The position numbers were made by a program, and so were the translations under genes. A stretch of DNA of 31,185 nucleotides, from the IMG/VR virus record IMGVR_UViG_3300042542_001171, positions 1 to 31,185 of that record; one strand, written 5' to 3'. The DNA is from a virus. Under the pieces are notes generated by a model that ran no database searches, was not told where the DNA came from, and saw only the letters and a list, made by a program, of their open reading frames with translations. This document shows positions 6,568-12,815 of the stretch, piece after piece. Each line of letters opens with the position of its first letter. The first letter of the stretch is position 1.

Positions 6568-7298
6568 GGTTTCGTGTCTCCGTTGCATGCCTTTGCTAGG
6601 TCTTCGCTGAATGGTTGGAAGTATGGGCAGTAATTGCATAGGCGATCGGCGCTCGCTGGTATCAGTGACCAGAGATCCGGGCTGTTCTCGACGTCCACCG
6701 TCGCAAGCAACGAATAAACGTTATCGAGACGTTCTAACGCTTTGATCGCAACGCTTTCGTCGTAATCGTAAAGTTCCACATGCATGTCGTCGAGGCTGCC
6801 CCCGGTAGGCAGGTAGACCAGCGCCACTTGATTGACTTCGGATCCGCTTTGTGCTTTGCCGTAGCCGTAGAGCTGTACTTGGACTAGCTGCTGTTGCGTC
6901 GCGCCTTCTTTGCGTCGCTTCTCTAATCCAGTGCTGCCTGTGGTTTTCCAGTCCATCACGATTCCGCGCCGCTTGTCGAAGAGGTCGACGGTTCCGGTGA
7001 GATTGGCACGAATCGTCACCTTCTGCTCGACTTCGTAATCTTCAAGTTTGGCGAAGATATCTGCTAAATGTGCATGGATCGCTGTTCCTACCTGCGCTGC
7101 CCAGTTGCCCCCACCCATCTCGTTTGGTTTATCCCAGTCGAGAAGTTTGTAGGCAATCCTTCGGGTGCATTCGTGTCCGATTTCGCTTGGCCCTATGTAG
7201 ACCTGTTTCGATCTCGGTGTCCAGGTTCCTGCTCTGGTGATTATTGCTGCGAGTTCATCGCCCAGCGCTTTGCCTGGTGCATGTGGTGATACAAACAT
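6564..7298 (-). CDS. Cas4/RecB-like PD-(D/E)XK exonuclease with Fe-S cysteines
   Basis: 244 residues. Nuclease motifs are in order: GTAIHAHLA with H75, GTVDLF with D105, VMDWKTTG giving D116-x-K118, and QVQLYGYG with Q142 and Y144. C44 in HECTRR together with C221, C224 and C238 (CNYC...AC) makes the four-cysteine set that binds a 4Fe-4S cluster in Cas4/AddB-type nucleases. Such enzymes resect DNA ends to give single strands for annealing or recombination. It starts directly after the TAG of a 29-codon gene and is followed by ATGA coupling. Its partner is probably the YqaJ-like accessory protein two genes upstream. Confidence 0.85.
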   Translation of the reverse strand: MFVSPHAPGKALGDELAAIITRAGTWTPRSKQVYIGPSEIGHECTRRIAYKLLDWDKPNEMGGGNWAAQVGTAIHAHLADIFAKLEDYEVEQKVTIRANLTGTVDLFDKRRGIVMDWKTTGSTGLEKRRKEGATQQQLVQVQLYGYGKAQSGSEVNQVALVYLPTGGSLDDMHVELYDYDESVAIKALERLDNVYSLLATVDVENSPDLWSLIPASADRLCNYCPYFQPFSEDLAKACNGDTKP

Positions 7299-7388
7299 CT
7301 ATTCGTCATCCTCATCTTCGAACGGGTCGTAGCTGGGAATGTCGATCTCTGGTATTCCTGGCTGTGGCAGAATGTACGGGATACTCAT
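7299..7388 (-). CDS. 29-residue acidic micro-gene
   Basis: Reads MSIPYILPQPGIPEI and ends in FEDEDDE. It starts in ATGA overlap with the accessory protein gene (7385-7388), and its TAG directly abuts the exonuclease ATG, so it fills the space exactly. The proline-rich start and acidic tail suggest a disordered peptide. Function unknown. Confidence 0.5.
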   Translation of the reverse strand: MSIPYILPQPGIPEIDIPSYDPFEDEDDE

Positions 7389-7705
7389 TGTCCGTCCTGC
7401 TCTACCATCGTGAAGCGGCGGCTTTGACTTACCACTTCTAGTAGGTCGATTACCTGCGGTGGCAGAATCTCCCTTGCCTTCTTTGTATCGAAGCGCCGAC
7501 TCTCCACTGTTGTCCATCGAACCACTGGCTGGTTTTTATAGAGTGCTAGTTCTGCGTTCCCCATTGCCGATTCGATGTGCGATCGTGCTATGTCTGCGAC
7601 TTCTTCCCATCGGGCTATCTCTGCTTTCGCTGCTCGATATTGCTTGAGCCATTGCGCGATGCCATCGTCGAAGTCGACGACCCCTGGTGTTCCTTCTGTG
7701 CTCAT
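7385..7705 (-). CDS. YqaJ-type recombinase accessory domain protein
   Basis: 106 residues. A helical front (GIAQWLKQYRAAKAEIARWE) leads into IESAMGNAELALY, VVRWTTVESRRFD and SRRFTMV. This pattern resembles the C-terminal accessory region of YqaJ-like phage exonucleases, where a long helix precedes a small beta domain. Here it is a separate protein close to a nuclease that lacks that region, so a two-subunit recombination nuclease is likely. TAGGGGGG lies just upstream of the ATG. The assignment rests on remembered family patterns and needs a profile search. Confidence 0.5.
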   Translation of the reverse strand: MSTEGTPGVVDFDDGIAQWLKQYRAAKAEIARWEEVADIARSHIESAMGNAELALYKNQPVVRWTTVESRRFDTKKAREILPPQVIDLLEVVSQSRRFTMVEQDGQ

Positions 7706-7714
7706 GTTGCCCCC

Positions 7715-8101
7715 CTAGTACCAGCCGTAGCCGGTCGTTTGCTTTTGATGTTTCCAGTGACTCCATGCCGCGCATGGGCCGCCGGATCCGTATTTTCTTC
7801 CAATATACGCCAGAGCTGCGACAACCTGGCTTACCCTGCTTTCGGGGTGTCGCATTCCTAGATTCTTGTATGTTCCGGCAAGTAGCTGTCCGACTCCGGC
7901 TGCGCTGGATGTTGGATTGTTGACTGATCTCCATGCGCTCTCTTTGCCTACGAGCTGCGTGAAGCATTGGTATTGCTTTGGCTTTAGCAGTTCTTCTGCG
8001 AGCTGCTTCGGGTCGATGTGTTGCATCGCTGTGCGCTTCTCGTAGACGACCGGGATCGCCTGGGTTGGATTTAGTGCTAATTGTAGGATCGTTGCTGTCA
8101 T
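7715..8101 (-). CDS. lytic transglycosylase-like (SLT/lysozyme fold) protein
   Basis: 128 residues. Residues about 45-128 match the SLT-type fold: the catalytic Glu is in GKESAW, followed by VNNPTSSAAGVGQLL, then ALAYIGRKYGSGGPCAAW and a C-terminal GYGWY. The first 20 residues are moderately hydrophobic and could be a weak signal or anchor. Such enzymes cleave peptidoglycan between N-acetylmuramic acid and N-acetylglucosamine. It is coupled by ATGA to the WhiB gene, far from the lysis genes near 14 kb. That places it with early or middle genes, which is unusual for a lysin. Confidence 0.75.
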   Translation of the reverse strand: MTATILQLALNPTQAIPVVYEKRTAMQHIDPKQLAEELLKPKQYQCFTQLVGKESAWRSVNNPTSSAAGVGQLLAGTYKNLGMRHPESRVSQVVAALAYIGRKYGSGGPCAAWSHWKHQKQTTGYGWY

Positions 8102-8562
8102 TGCGCTGATCCCAACGGTGACGACGAATCGTCTGATTGCGTACTTCTCTTCGGGTTTGATTGGTCTTCTCGCTTCCTTGCCTGATTCGCTTCGGTGAAT
8201 ATGCGGTACACATAGGTCACTTTCAGGTGCATCAATCTGGCAATATCTTCGGCTGAGATTCCCTTGCTTCGTAGCTTTACTATTCGCTCGGCTCTTATGC
8301 TTCGCTGGCTACGTTGCTTGTCTTGTCCTCTTTCAAGTGGCGTCTTGCCACCAAAGAATCCATACGGGATCTCTTCTCTGATTGCGTATTCCAAGCATTC
8401 CTTTCTTTCGGTACAGGCTCCGCAAATTCTGCGAAGTTCTGGGAGGCGCTTTGCCTCTTCGACTTTCCCATCTGGGAAGAATAAATCTGGGTCTTCGATG
8501 TCTGCGCATAGTGCGTTTCTAAATAATGGGATTCTTTGTAGGAATGTCGCTGGCGCTATCAC
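8098..8562 (-). CDS. WhiB-family iron-sulfur regulator with helix-turn-helix tail
   Basis: 154 residues from a GTG at 8562 that overlaps the upstream TGA (GTGA). In-frame ATGs at 8580 and 8604 are alternatives. The WhiB signature is complete: C19, then C47-x2-C50-x5-C56 for a 4Fe-4S cluster, and GFFGGKTPLER matching the family G-[VI]-W-G-G turn. WhiB proteins bind the primary sigma factor and are confined to Actinobacteria and their phages. Residues about 90-122 (IVKLRSKGISAEDIARLMHL) form a helix-turn-helix not found in typical short phage WhiBs. It likely controls phage or host transcription. Confidence 0.9.
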   Translation of the reverse strand: MIAPATFLQRIPLFRNALCADIEDPDLFFPDGKVEEAKRLPELRRICGACTERKECLEYAIREEIPYGFFGGKTPLERGQDKQRSQRSIRAERIVKLRSKGISAEDIARLMHLKVTYVYRIFTEANQARKREDQSNPKRSTQSDDSSSPLGSAQ

Positions 8563-8909
8563 TGTTTGCGAGCCATCCATTGCTCTAGGTTTTCTACGAC
8601 CCATGCCTTCTCAATGCCGGCGTTGCGTCTTTTAATGATCACATACGCCGGGGGTGTTTCATCTAGGTTTCTTGCCTTTGCGTAGTTCTTTGCTTCGGTG
8701 ACAGCTTCATCCCAGAATGCAGGAAGTGTAATCGCTTTCCTATTTTTTAGTTCTAGAATGTAAGTTTTGCCGGCGACGATGCATACGATGTCGCCTTCGT
8801 CGTTGCTTCCGGCCTTGCTCAATCTTTCGGCGTTCGCTCCAACGGATCGCAGCCACTTCATCACTGCTGTCTCGAATAATGCGCCTTTGCGTCCGTTTGG
8901 GTTTGCCAT
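8559..8909 (-). CDS. Holliday-junction-resolvase-like PD-(D/E)XK nuclease
   Basis: 116 residues. Core nuclease motifs: E13 in GALFETAV, D40 in NDEGDIV, and E53-L-K55 in YILELKNRK, the layout of archaeal-type resolvases and related VRR/Mrr-like nucleases. The glycine-rich start with basic residues (MANPNGRKGA) and GSND fit strand-exchange substrate binding. It probably resolves four-way or replication-fork junctions. Together with the exonuclease and SSB-like protein it makes a recombination module. Family membership within PD-(D/E)XK is not certain. Confidence 0.75.
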   Translation of the reverse strand: MANPNGRKGALFETAVMKWLRSVGANAERLSKAGSNDEGDIVCIVAGKTYILELKNRKAITLPAFWDEAVTEAKNYAKARNLDETPPAYVIIKRRNAGIEKAWVVENLEQWMARKQ

Positions 8910-9248
8910 TTATTTTACGATCTCCAGGAATTTTACTTTGTGCTTCTCTGAGATCGAAGTGATTATTGCCTGCGCCAGAAGAAGTGCTTCGTTCTCTGTC
9001 ATCGTTGCTACTTTGACTGCTGTTTCTGGCATGTTGTATCTGAGATACTCATAAGTTTGGATTCCGAACTGAGTTCCTAGTTCTTTGGGATGGCTGGCGT
9101 CAGTCAGGTTTTTAATAAATTCGAATCCAAGTTCTTTGCCTGTTTCTGATATCAGATCTGCAATCGCATCTGCTTCTTCCAGGTATAGCTGGTATGCGCC
9201 GGTGCTCTCGGAATAATAAATCGAGAAGAGTGGTTTCTGTTTTCTCAT
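8910..9248 (-). CDS. hypothetical protein
   Basis: 112 residues from the ATG at 9248, which shares ATGA with the membrane gene upstream; the open frame extends further but without a signal. Not recognised. It starts MRKQKPLFSIYYSESTG, with beta-rich N-terminal residues, then mostly helical segments (ADAIADLISETGKELG, ENEALLLAQAIITS). No cysteines or obvious motifs. It is the second gene of the leftward early block, directly before the resolvase-like gene. Confidence 0.6.
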   Translation of the reverse strand: MRKQKPLFSIYYSESTGAYQLYLEEADAIADLISETGKELGFEFIKNLTDASHPKELGTQFGIQTYEYLRYNMPETAVKVATMTENEALLLAQAIITSISEKHKVKFLEIVK

Positions 9249-9403
9249 TCTTCGATTGCCTTCTTCATGCGCTTCTGTTTGCTTTCGTACAGCTGCGCTT
9301 CTTGTATCTCTTTGGCTATCGGGTCGTCGGTGTATTTCAGTATTAGGTACAGAGCTGAGCAAGCTGCGATGGCTCCGGCGAAGATGATGTACTGGGTTTG
9401 CAT
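9245..9403 (-). CDS. small single-span membrane protein
   Basis: 52 residues from the ATG at 9403, chosen because AAGGGGG lies just upstream. Residues 5-22 (YIIFAGAIAACSALYLIL) form one membrane span. The rest is a charged helix (AKEIQEAQLYESKQKRMKK) that probably lies in the cytoplasm as a coiled coil. It is the first gene of the leftward block. The function is unknown; superinfection exclusion or a regulatory membrane role is possible. Confidence 0.65.
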   Translation of the reverse strand: MQTQYIIFAGAIAACSALYLILKYTDDPIAKEIQEAQLYESKQKRMKKAIEE

Positions 9404-9645
9404 GGGTTCCCCCTTCTTTGGGTGGCCTAGTGGCCTTAGTCGCCTTAGTTTGCCCCAGTTCTGCCTAATGTGTCGGTCGCCACGCCGCTGCTCCGCCGAG
9501 GCGGTGGCAAACACGCTCAATCTTGCCCTAGCTGGCTAAATATTCACAGGATTAAATGTGGGTTTCGTATTGCTATTCGTCCATACGCATGCTTAACTTC
9601 TCTTATCGGCAAGGAGCGGATGTCTCAGCCGGTAGGGGGATTCAA
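9404..9645. promoter_or_regulatory. divergent intergenic control region
   Basis: The only place where leftward and rightward genes diverge, so promoters for both are expected. It holds short repeats next to the leftward gene, a GC-rich imperfect hairpin at 9479-9508 (GCCAC-GCC against GGCGGTGGC with one bulge), an AT-rich patch at about 9536-9556 (CTAAATATTCACAGGATTAAA) and a short coupled reading frame before the first rightward gene. No clear -35/-10 pair with good spacing was found; the AT-rich patch is the most likely promoter zone. Confidence 0.5.
9424..9470. repeat. degenerate 9-10 bp tandem repeats (operator-like)
   Basis: On the plus strand GGCCTAGT, GGCCTTAGT, CGCCTTAGT, TGCCCCAGT and TGCCTAATG follow one another at 8-11 base steps. 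They lie 20-65 bases upstream of the leftward membrane gene, just behind its Shine-Dalgarno. This position suits a repressor or activator array acting on the leftward transcript or its promoter. Confidence 0.5.
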
Positions 9646-9652
9646 ATGTTAG
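9620..9652 (+). CDS. possible 10-codon leader peptide
   Basis: Reads MSQPVGGFKC. AAGGAG lies three bases upstream of the ATG. Its TAG at 9650-9652 overlaps the start region of the next gene (ATG 9646). If translated, ribosomes finishing it would re-start on the next gene. The spacing to the Shine-Dalgarno is short and the frame is tiny, so chance is possible. Confidence 0.25.
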   Translation: MSQPVGGFKC

Positions 9653-9948
9653 TTCTTGATCTAGAAAGTCTAATCATCGAAGCTGCTACAGAGCTTGCTA
9701 TCTCTGGCGAGTGCGATCTTCCAGTCGGCAACAAATGGCATGGCGTTGATCTTGTTGCTCCTGGTTATTACGAATCTGCTATTGATATTCGCGGTTTCAT
9801 CAAAGATGGCGTGCGTCTTGCTGTTGAAGATGAATCAATTCATATTTACAAGTTTGAACAATATGGCGTCGTTGCTTCTGCTTCTTTCAAGGGCAAGACA
9901 ATCTCTTCTTCTGTACTCGTTGCGATCGCAAAGGAATGGTTAGCATAA
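9646..9948 (+). CDS. hypothetical protein, first rightward gene
   Basis: 100 residues, starting MLVLDLESLIIEAATELAIS. The start was chosen because TAGGGGG lies six bases upstream; a longer frame from 9556 lacks a Shine-Dalgarno. Not recognised. The N-terminal third is helical, and the rest alternates strands (ESAIDIRGFI, GVRLAVEDESIHIYKF, YGVVASASFKGK) before a C-terminal helix. No metal or catalytic motif was seen. Its TAA overlaps the ATG of the next gene (TAATG). Confidence 0.65.
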   Translation: MLVLDLESLIIEAATELAISGECDLPVGNKWHGVDLVAPGYYESAIDIRGFIKDGVRLAVEDESIHIYKFEQYGVVASASFKGKTISSSVLVAIAKEWLA

Positions 9949-10160
9949 TGTCAAAGCGTCTTTGGGTTTCTGATAATGGATCTGTTACTTGCGATGAGCA
10001 TGCTGGCACTTATCTTCGTTGCGCTATTGAGGCTCGTCCTAAAGCAAAATCTCACTGCACTCCTTTAGATAATTGGTCAATGTATTTCGAACATTTACTT
10101 GGTGGCTTGCCATGTGAAACTTGTGTTGATTGGTCTACTTTGGTTTTGGAGGCTAAATAA
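9948..10160 (+). CDS. small cysteine/histidine-rich protein
   Basis: 70 residues, starting MSKRLWVSDNGSVTCDEH. CDEH near 15, a further cysteine in YLRCAI, SHC, and a C-terminal CETC suggest a small zinc-binding fold. Function unknown. It starts within TAATG of the upstream gene and its stop overlaps the next ATG, so translation is coupled. It is one of three consecutive small proteins with paired cysteines. Confidence 0.6.
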   Translation: MSKRLWVSDNGSVTCDEHAGTYLRCAIEARPKAKSHCTPLDNWSMYFEHLLGGLPCETCVDWSTLVLEAK

Positions 10161-10333
10161 TGCGCGGACAATCTGTTAGCAAGGTTGCTGGTCTTCCTGA
10201 TTGCGATGCCTGCGATGGTCGCTGGCAGGCGCTTTATAAGCGTCAATATGAGCATCCAAATGGCGAGCGTTACTGGATGAATGTCTGCGTCTTCTGTGCT
10301 CGCAAGAACTGGGATTTCGAGGTGAAGTCATGA
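10160..10333 (+). CDS. 57-residue zinc-ribbon protein
   Basis: Starts MRGQSVSKVAGLPDCDACDG and has CDAC (15-18) and CVFC (43-46), the two knuckles of a zinc ribbon about 25 residues apart. The middle is rich in Arg, Tyr and Trp, which suits nucleic-acid contact. ATG overlaps the preceding TAA by one base and the TGA overlaps the next ATG (ATGA). Function not known. Confidence 0.6.
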   Translation: MRGQSVSKVAGLPDCDACDGRWQALYKRQYEHPNGERYWMNVCVFCARKNWDFEVKS

Positions 10334-10485
10334 GCCATGTTTCCTTCTTCCGCGAATGCGCCATGTGTGGCGATAATGCGACTTTGGTCAATCGCTGGTT
10401 TCGCTATGACAATGGTCAGCAGGAGCTGTTGCCAGTTTGTCCTTGTTGCGCTGATCTTCATGCTTCTCTAGTGAAAGGTAAATAA
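10330..10485 (+). CDS. 51-residue zinc-ribbon protein
   Basis: Starts MSHVSFFRECAMCGDNATLV. CAMC (10-13) and CPCC (37-40) form the knuckles of a compact zinc ribbon with a short aromatic beta segment (NRWFRYDN) between. It begins within ATGA of the previous gene and ends directly against the next ATG. It resembles its neighbour in design but not clearly in sequence, so the two may be diverged relatives or separate acquisitions. Confidence 0.6.
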   Translation: MSHVSFFRECAMCGDNATLVNRWFRYDNGQQELLPVCPCCADLHASLVKGK

Positions 10486-10653
10486 ATGGGCGCTATGAAA
10501 TCTGTTCTTATGGACATCTGTGATGGCATGACCCTTGCTGGTCGCAATCTGGTTGATTCTGCCGAGAAGCAGGATCCCGAATTGATGGAAGCCGTCCTTG
10601 TCAATATCTTGGCTAATCTGCCTTCGTATCTAACTGCTTTGAGAGGTGAATAA
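10486..10653 (+). CDS. small helical hypothetical protein
   Basis: 55 residues, starting MGAMKSVLMDICDGMTLAGR. Predicted to be mostly alpha-helical, with a Leu-rich C-terminal helix (MEAVLVNILANLPSYLTAL). Not recognised. It starts directly after the upstream TAA, and its own TAA overlaps the next ATG (TAATG). Met2 candidates lie only three codons on, so the start is nearly fixed. Confidence 0.55.
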   Translation: MGAMKSVLMDICDGMTLAGRNLVDSAEKQDPELMEAVLVNILANLPSYLTALRGE

Positions 10654-10820
10654 TGAATATGGATCCTAAGTTTGTCCGTCGTCGTCGGATCGTAGCTGCG
10701 ATCGTCGGTGCTCTGGTGCTTGGCTTGTTTACCTATGCCACCGGCGATGTCTGCTGGACTGAATCTGGCTACGGTTCTTGCTCTAAAATGATTGAAGAGG
10801 AGGCTAATCGTGGCCGTTAA
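10653..10820 (+). CDS. small membrane-anchored protein
   Basis: 55 residues. A basic stretch (KFVRRRR) precedes one membrane span at 13-28 (IVAAIVGALVLGLFTY). The remaining part holds two cysteines (DVCWTE and GSCSK) that could form a disulfide if exported, and an acidic helix EEEANR. The positive-inside rule puts the N-terminus in the cytoplasm and the cysteines outside. The coding sequence contains the Shine-Dalgarno of the next gene. Function unknown. Confidence 0.6.
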   Translation: MNMDPKFVRRRRIVAAIVGALVLGLFTYATGDVCWTESGYGSCSKMIEEEANRGR

Positions 10821-10941
10821 GAAGGCTCGTTCTGTCCGAGTTTCGGATTCTCTTTGGTCTGCCGTCAAAGCCAAAGCAGCTGCGGATCAAGTTTCGGTTT
10901 CTGAAGTCATCGTTGATGCGCTAAAGGCGTATATCCGATGA
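10810..10941 (+). CDS. ribbon-helix-helix DNA-binding protein
   Basis: 43 residues from a GTG start preceded by a strong AGGAGG. The sequence follows the Arc/CopG pattern: a short strand (RSVRVSDSLW), helix A (SAVKAKAAADQ), the turn VSVS, and helix B (EVIVDALKAYI). Such proteins bind DNA as dimers at palindromic operators. As the only recognisable transcription factor in the rightward block, it may control the divergent region at 9404-9645. Short length and context make its regulatory target uncertain. Confidence 0.75.
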   Translation: MAVKKARSVRVSDSLWSAVKAKAAADQVSVSEVIVDALKAYIR

Positions 10942-11180
10942 GCTGGTGGAATCTTCTCGCTGCGCCGATTGCTGGCGTTTTAGCTCTGGCTTATGGTCGT
11001 CGCATATCGTTCTGGACTTTGTTTGCTCTTTGCTTTGGTTTCTGGTCGTTGCTGATCATCCTGCTACCGCGCAAGGAGTTGCGCATTCCTACTCTTCCTT
11101 CCTGGTTGCTTGTTTTCTGGGGCAACCGCCAGATCGCTCGAATCATGCGTCCGATTCGAGATCCGTCCGATCTGATCTAG
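10938..11180 (+). CDS. small membrane protein with two spans
   Basis: 80 residues, starting MSWWNLLAAPIAGVLALAYG. Two hydrophobic segments at about 4-20 and 24-46 (FWTLFALCFGFWSLLIILL) are followed by an amphipathic, Trp-containing region and a basic tail (IARIMRPIRDP). Last rightward gene, starting in ATGA overlap and followed within 20 bases by the terminator. It could be a holin-like or superinfection protein; nothing specific was recognised. Confidence 0.6.
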   Translation: MSWWNLLAAPIAGVLALAYGRRISFWTLFALCFGFWSLLIILLPRKELRIPTLPSWLLVFWGNRQIARIMRPIRDPSDLI

Positions 11181-11197
11181 GGACAGGGACGCGAAAG

Positions 11198-11234
11198 CCC
11201 CCCATCGTTTGTAGACGGCGATGGGGGGTTTTCT
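11198..11234. terminator. bidirectional rho-independent terminator
   Basis: A 10-bp perfect stem CCCCCCATCG (11198-11207) / CGATGGGGGG (11219-11228) with an 11-nt loop is followed by TTTT on the plus strand. On the minus strand the stem is followed by CTTTCGC, a weaker U-tract. It lies between the converging rightward cassette and the end of the leftward operon, whose TAG overlaps the end of this element. Confidence 0.9.
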
Positions 11235-12096
11235 ATTGCGCTAATGCTCTGGCAATGCCTTCTTCTAGGCTGATCTTTGGCACATAAACTTCCAACATCT
11301 TAGCTGGGTTGCCCACTCTGTATTCGACTCCGCTTGGCTTGTTTGGGTGGTTCTTGATCGGCGCTAGGTAGCCTGCCTGCATCATCGCCATCTCTGCCAG
11401 TTCAATAAACGATGTGGCTCTTCCGGTGCAGAGGTTTAGGGTCTTCACGCGGTTGGTTATGCACTCAAACGTAGCTGCGACGATGTCGTCGATGTGGATA
11501 AAATCTCTGGTTTGTTGCCCTGTTCCCCATACTTCGAACGGATCCTGTTTCGCCTTTGCGCGTGCTATTAGCGATGGGAATGGGTAGTCCAGCGCCTGAT
11601 CGCTGCCGTATCCGCTGAATGGGCGAAGGACGGTGACGTTTAGTCCTTCATTCCTGGCGTATCTTGCCAGGGTTTCTCCGGTCAATTTTGCCCAGCCGTA
11701 GCTCAGATCTGGCGTGCGAATGTGGTCTAGGTTGATGTCCCCTTCTCGCAGCTGTTGCTTGTATGCCAGTTTCTGTAGGTAGATTGGGTATGCCGCCGAG
11801 CTGCTGAAATAAACTAGGTGCTTTGGCTTCGTCCTTATCGCCCACTGGAACATGTCGGAATCGATGGCGAGGTCGCTGGCGACCGCCAATGGGTTGCCTT
11901 CGATCGTGGCCCTGCCCCCGACAATCGCCGCCAGATGGATGACGACGTCGTATCTGGTTTTGTCTGTCTTGAAGAAATCTCGGCAATCTTTGCCATTGGC
12001 TAGGTCGATGCCGGTGATGTCGTTGCCTTTGTCATCGAGCGCTCGGTGAAATGCTCTGCCTACGAATCCTGCGTCGCCTGTTATGAGTATCTTCAT
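11233..12096 (-). CDS. NAD-dependent nucleotide-sugar epimerase/dehydratase
   Basis: 287 residues from the ATG at 12096, which shares ATGA with the glycosyltransferase upstream. The Rossmann motif GDAGFVG lies near the start, VVIHLAAIVGG follows, and the catalytic Ser/Tyr-x3-Lys set is present (YFSSSAAYP, then SYGWAKL). FIHIDDIVAA and the C-terminal VEYRVGNPAKM are typical of extended SDR sugar epimerases. It would convert an NDP-sugar for the adjacent glycosyltransferases. It is the last gene of the late operon and stops inside the terminator. The exact sugar is unknown. Confidence 0.9.
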   Translation of the reverse strand: MKILITGDAGFVGRAFHRALDDKGNDITGIDLANGKDCRDFFKTDKTRYDVVIHLAAIVGGRATIEGNPLAVASDLAIDSDMFQWAIRTKPKHLVYFSSSAAYPIYLQKLAYKQQLREGDINLDHIRTPDLSYGWAKLTGETLARYARNEGLNVTVLRPFSGYGSDQALDYPFPSLIARAKAKQDPFEVWGTGQQTRDFIHIDDIVAATFECITNRVKTLNLCTGRATSFIELAEMAMMQAGYLAPIKNHPNKPSGVEYRVGNPAKMLEVYVPKISLEEGIARALAQ

Positions 12097-12815
12097 GCGA
12101 GCCATTCTGCCAGATATCTGTCGCTGCCTGTTTCGGCTTTGGCTCTTTGCTGGTCTACGTCGAAGATGTAGCGGTCGTTCTCGTCCAGAGCTGCGCCAAT
12201 GTGATGCAGGGTTGCTTCTTTGGCCATTGGGAATGTCTTTACGGCCGATATTCCTTCTGCCTGGCTGTCGTATGTTTCGTCATGGATTAGGCAGCTGTCT
12301 TTGATCCGGGGCCAAATTTCGGCGGCCAGCCAGTCCTGGTCTTGCGTGTAATAATCCTTGCTCTGTTGCTCTTCTAACAGCTGTGCTATCTCTGGAATCG
12401 CGCCCTTACGAGCTGCGAACATCCCTGCGCTGATCTTGTAATTGTGACCGATCGGGTGGTCTTTCATGATGTGAAAGTCTAGTTTGCTGGCTAGGAATTC
12501 TTCGTGGGCGATGCGTTCTCTTCGAGTTAGCCTGGCGTCTGCGTCTCTGCTTAGCACCACGTCTGCTTCTTCATCGGCTAGGGCGGCAAATCGCCAGAGT
12601 TTGGCTGTGTGGTCTTCGGAACCTTCGCACCTAACGATTTTAACGTTTGGAAGCAATTGCAACGTGCTTGTTACCCATTCTGGCACGCTTGCCCCGGTAT
12701 AGAATCGGATTTCGTATCCGGCGAAGTGCTGCTGCGCCAGGATCGCGTTCTTGATCGCGCCGATTGTGTATCGTTCCTGGCTGCCGTATAGCGAATAGGC
12801 GATGACCTGCTTCAT
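12093..12815 (-). CDS. glycosyltransferase-like protein (GT-A type)
   Basis: 240 residues. Begins MKQVIAYSLYGSQERYTIGA, then IRFYTGASVPEWV. A DxD-type metal site lies in VVLSRDADARL near residue 90, which typically binds a nucleotide sugar through a metal ion. HDETYDSQAEG and LHHIGAAL later may form the acceptor side and a metal-binding His. Coupled by ATGA on both sides with a second glycosyltransferase and the epimerase. It probably modifies a virion or cell-surface component; the target is not known. Confidence 0.75.
   Translation of the reverse strand: MKQVIAYSLYGSQERYTIGAIKNAILAQQHFAGYEIRFYTGASVPEWVTSTLQLLPNVKIVRCEGSEDHTAKLWRFAALADEEADVVLSRDADARLTRRERIAHEEFLASKLDFHIMKDHPIGHNYKISAGMFAARKGAIPEIAQLLEEQQSKDYYTQDQDWLAAEIWPRIKDSCLIHDETYDSQAEGISAVKTFPMAKEATLHHIGAALDENDRYIFDVDQQRAKAETGSDRYLAEWLA

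Noticed and set aside
10458-10874. Minus-strand frame of 138 codons opposite the rightward cassette
   Set aside because: The rightward genes show coupled overlaps, Shine-Dalgarno sites and zinc-ribbon motifs; the antisense frame has none.
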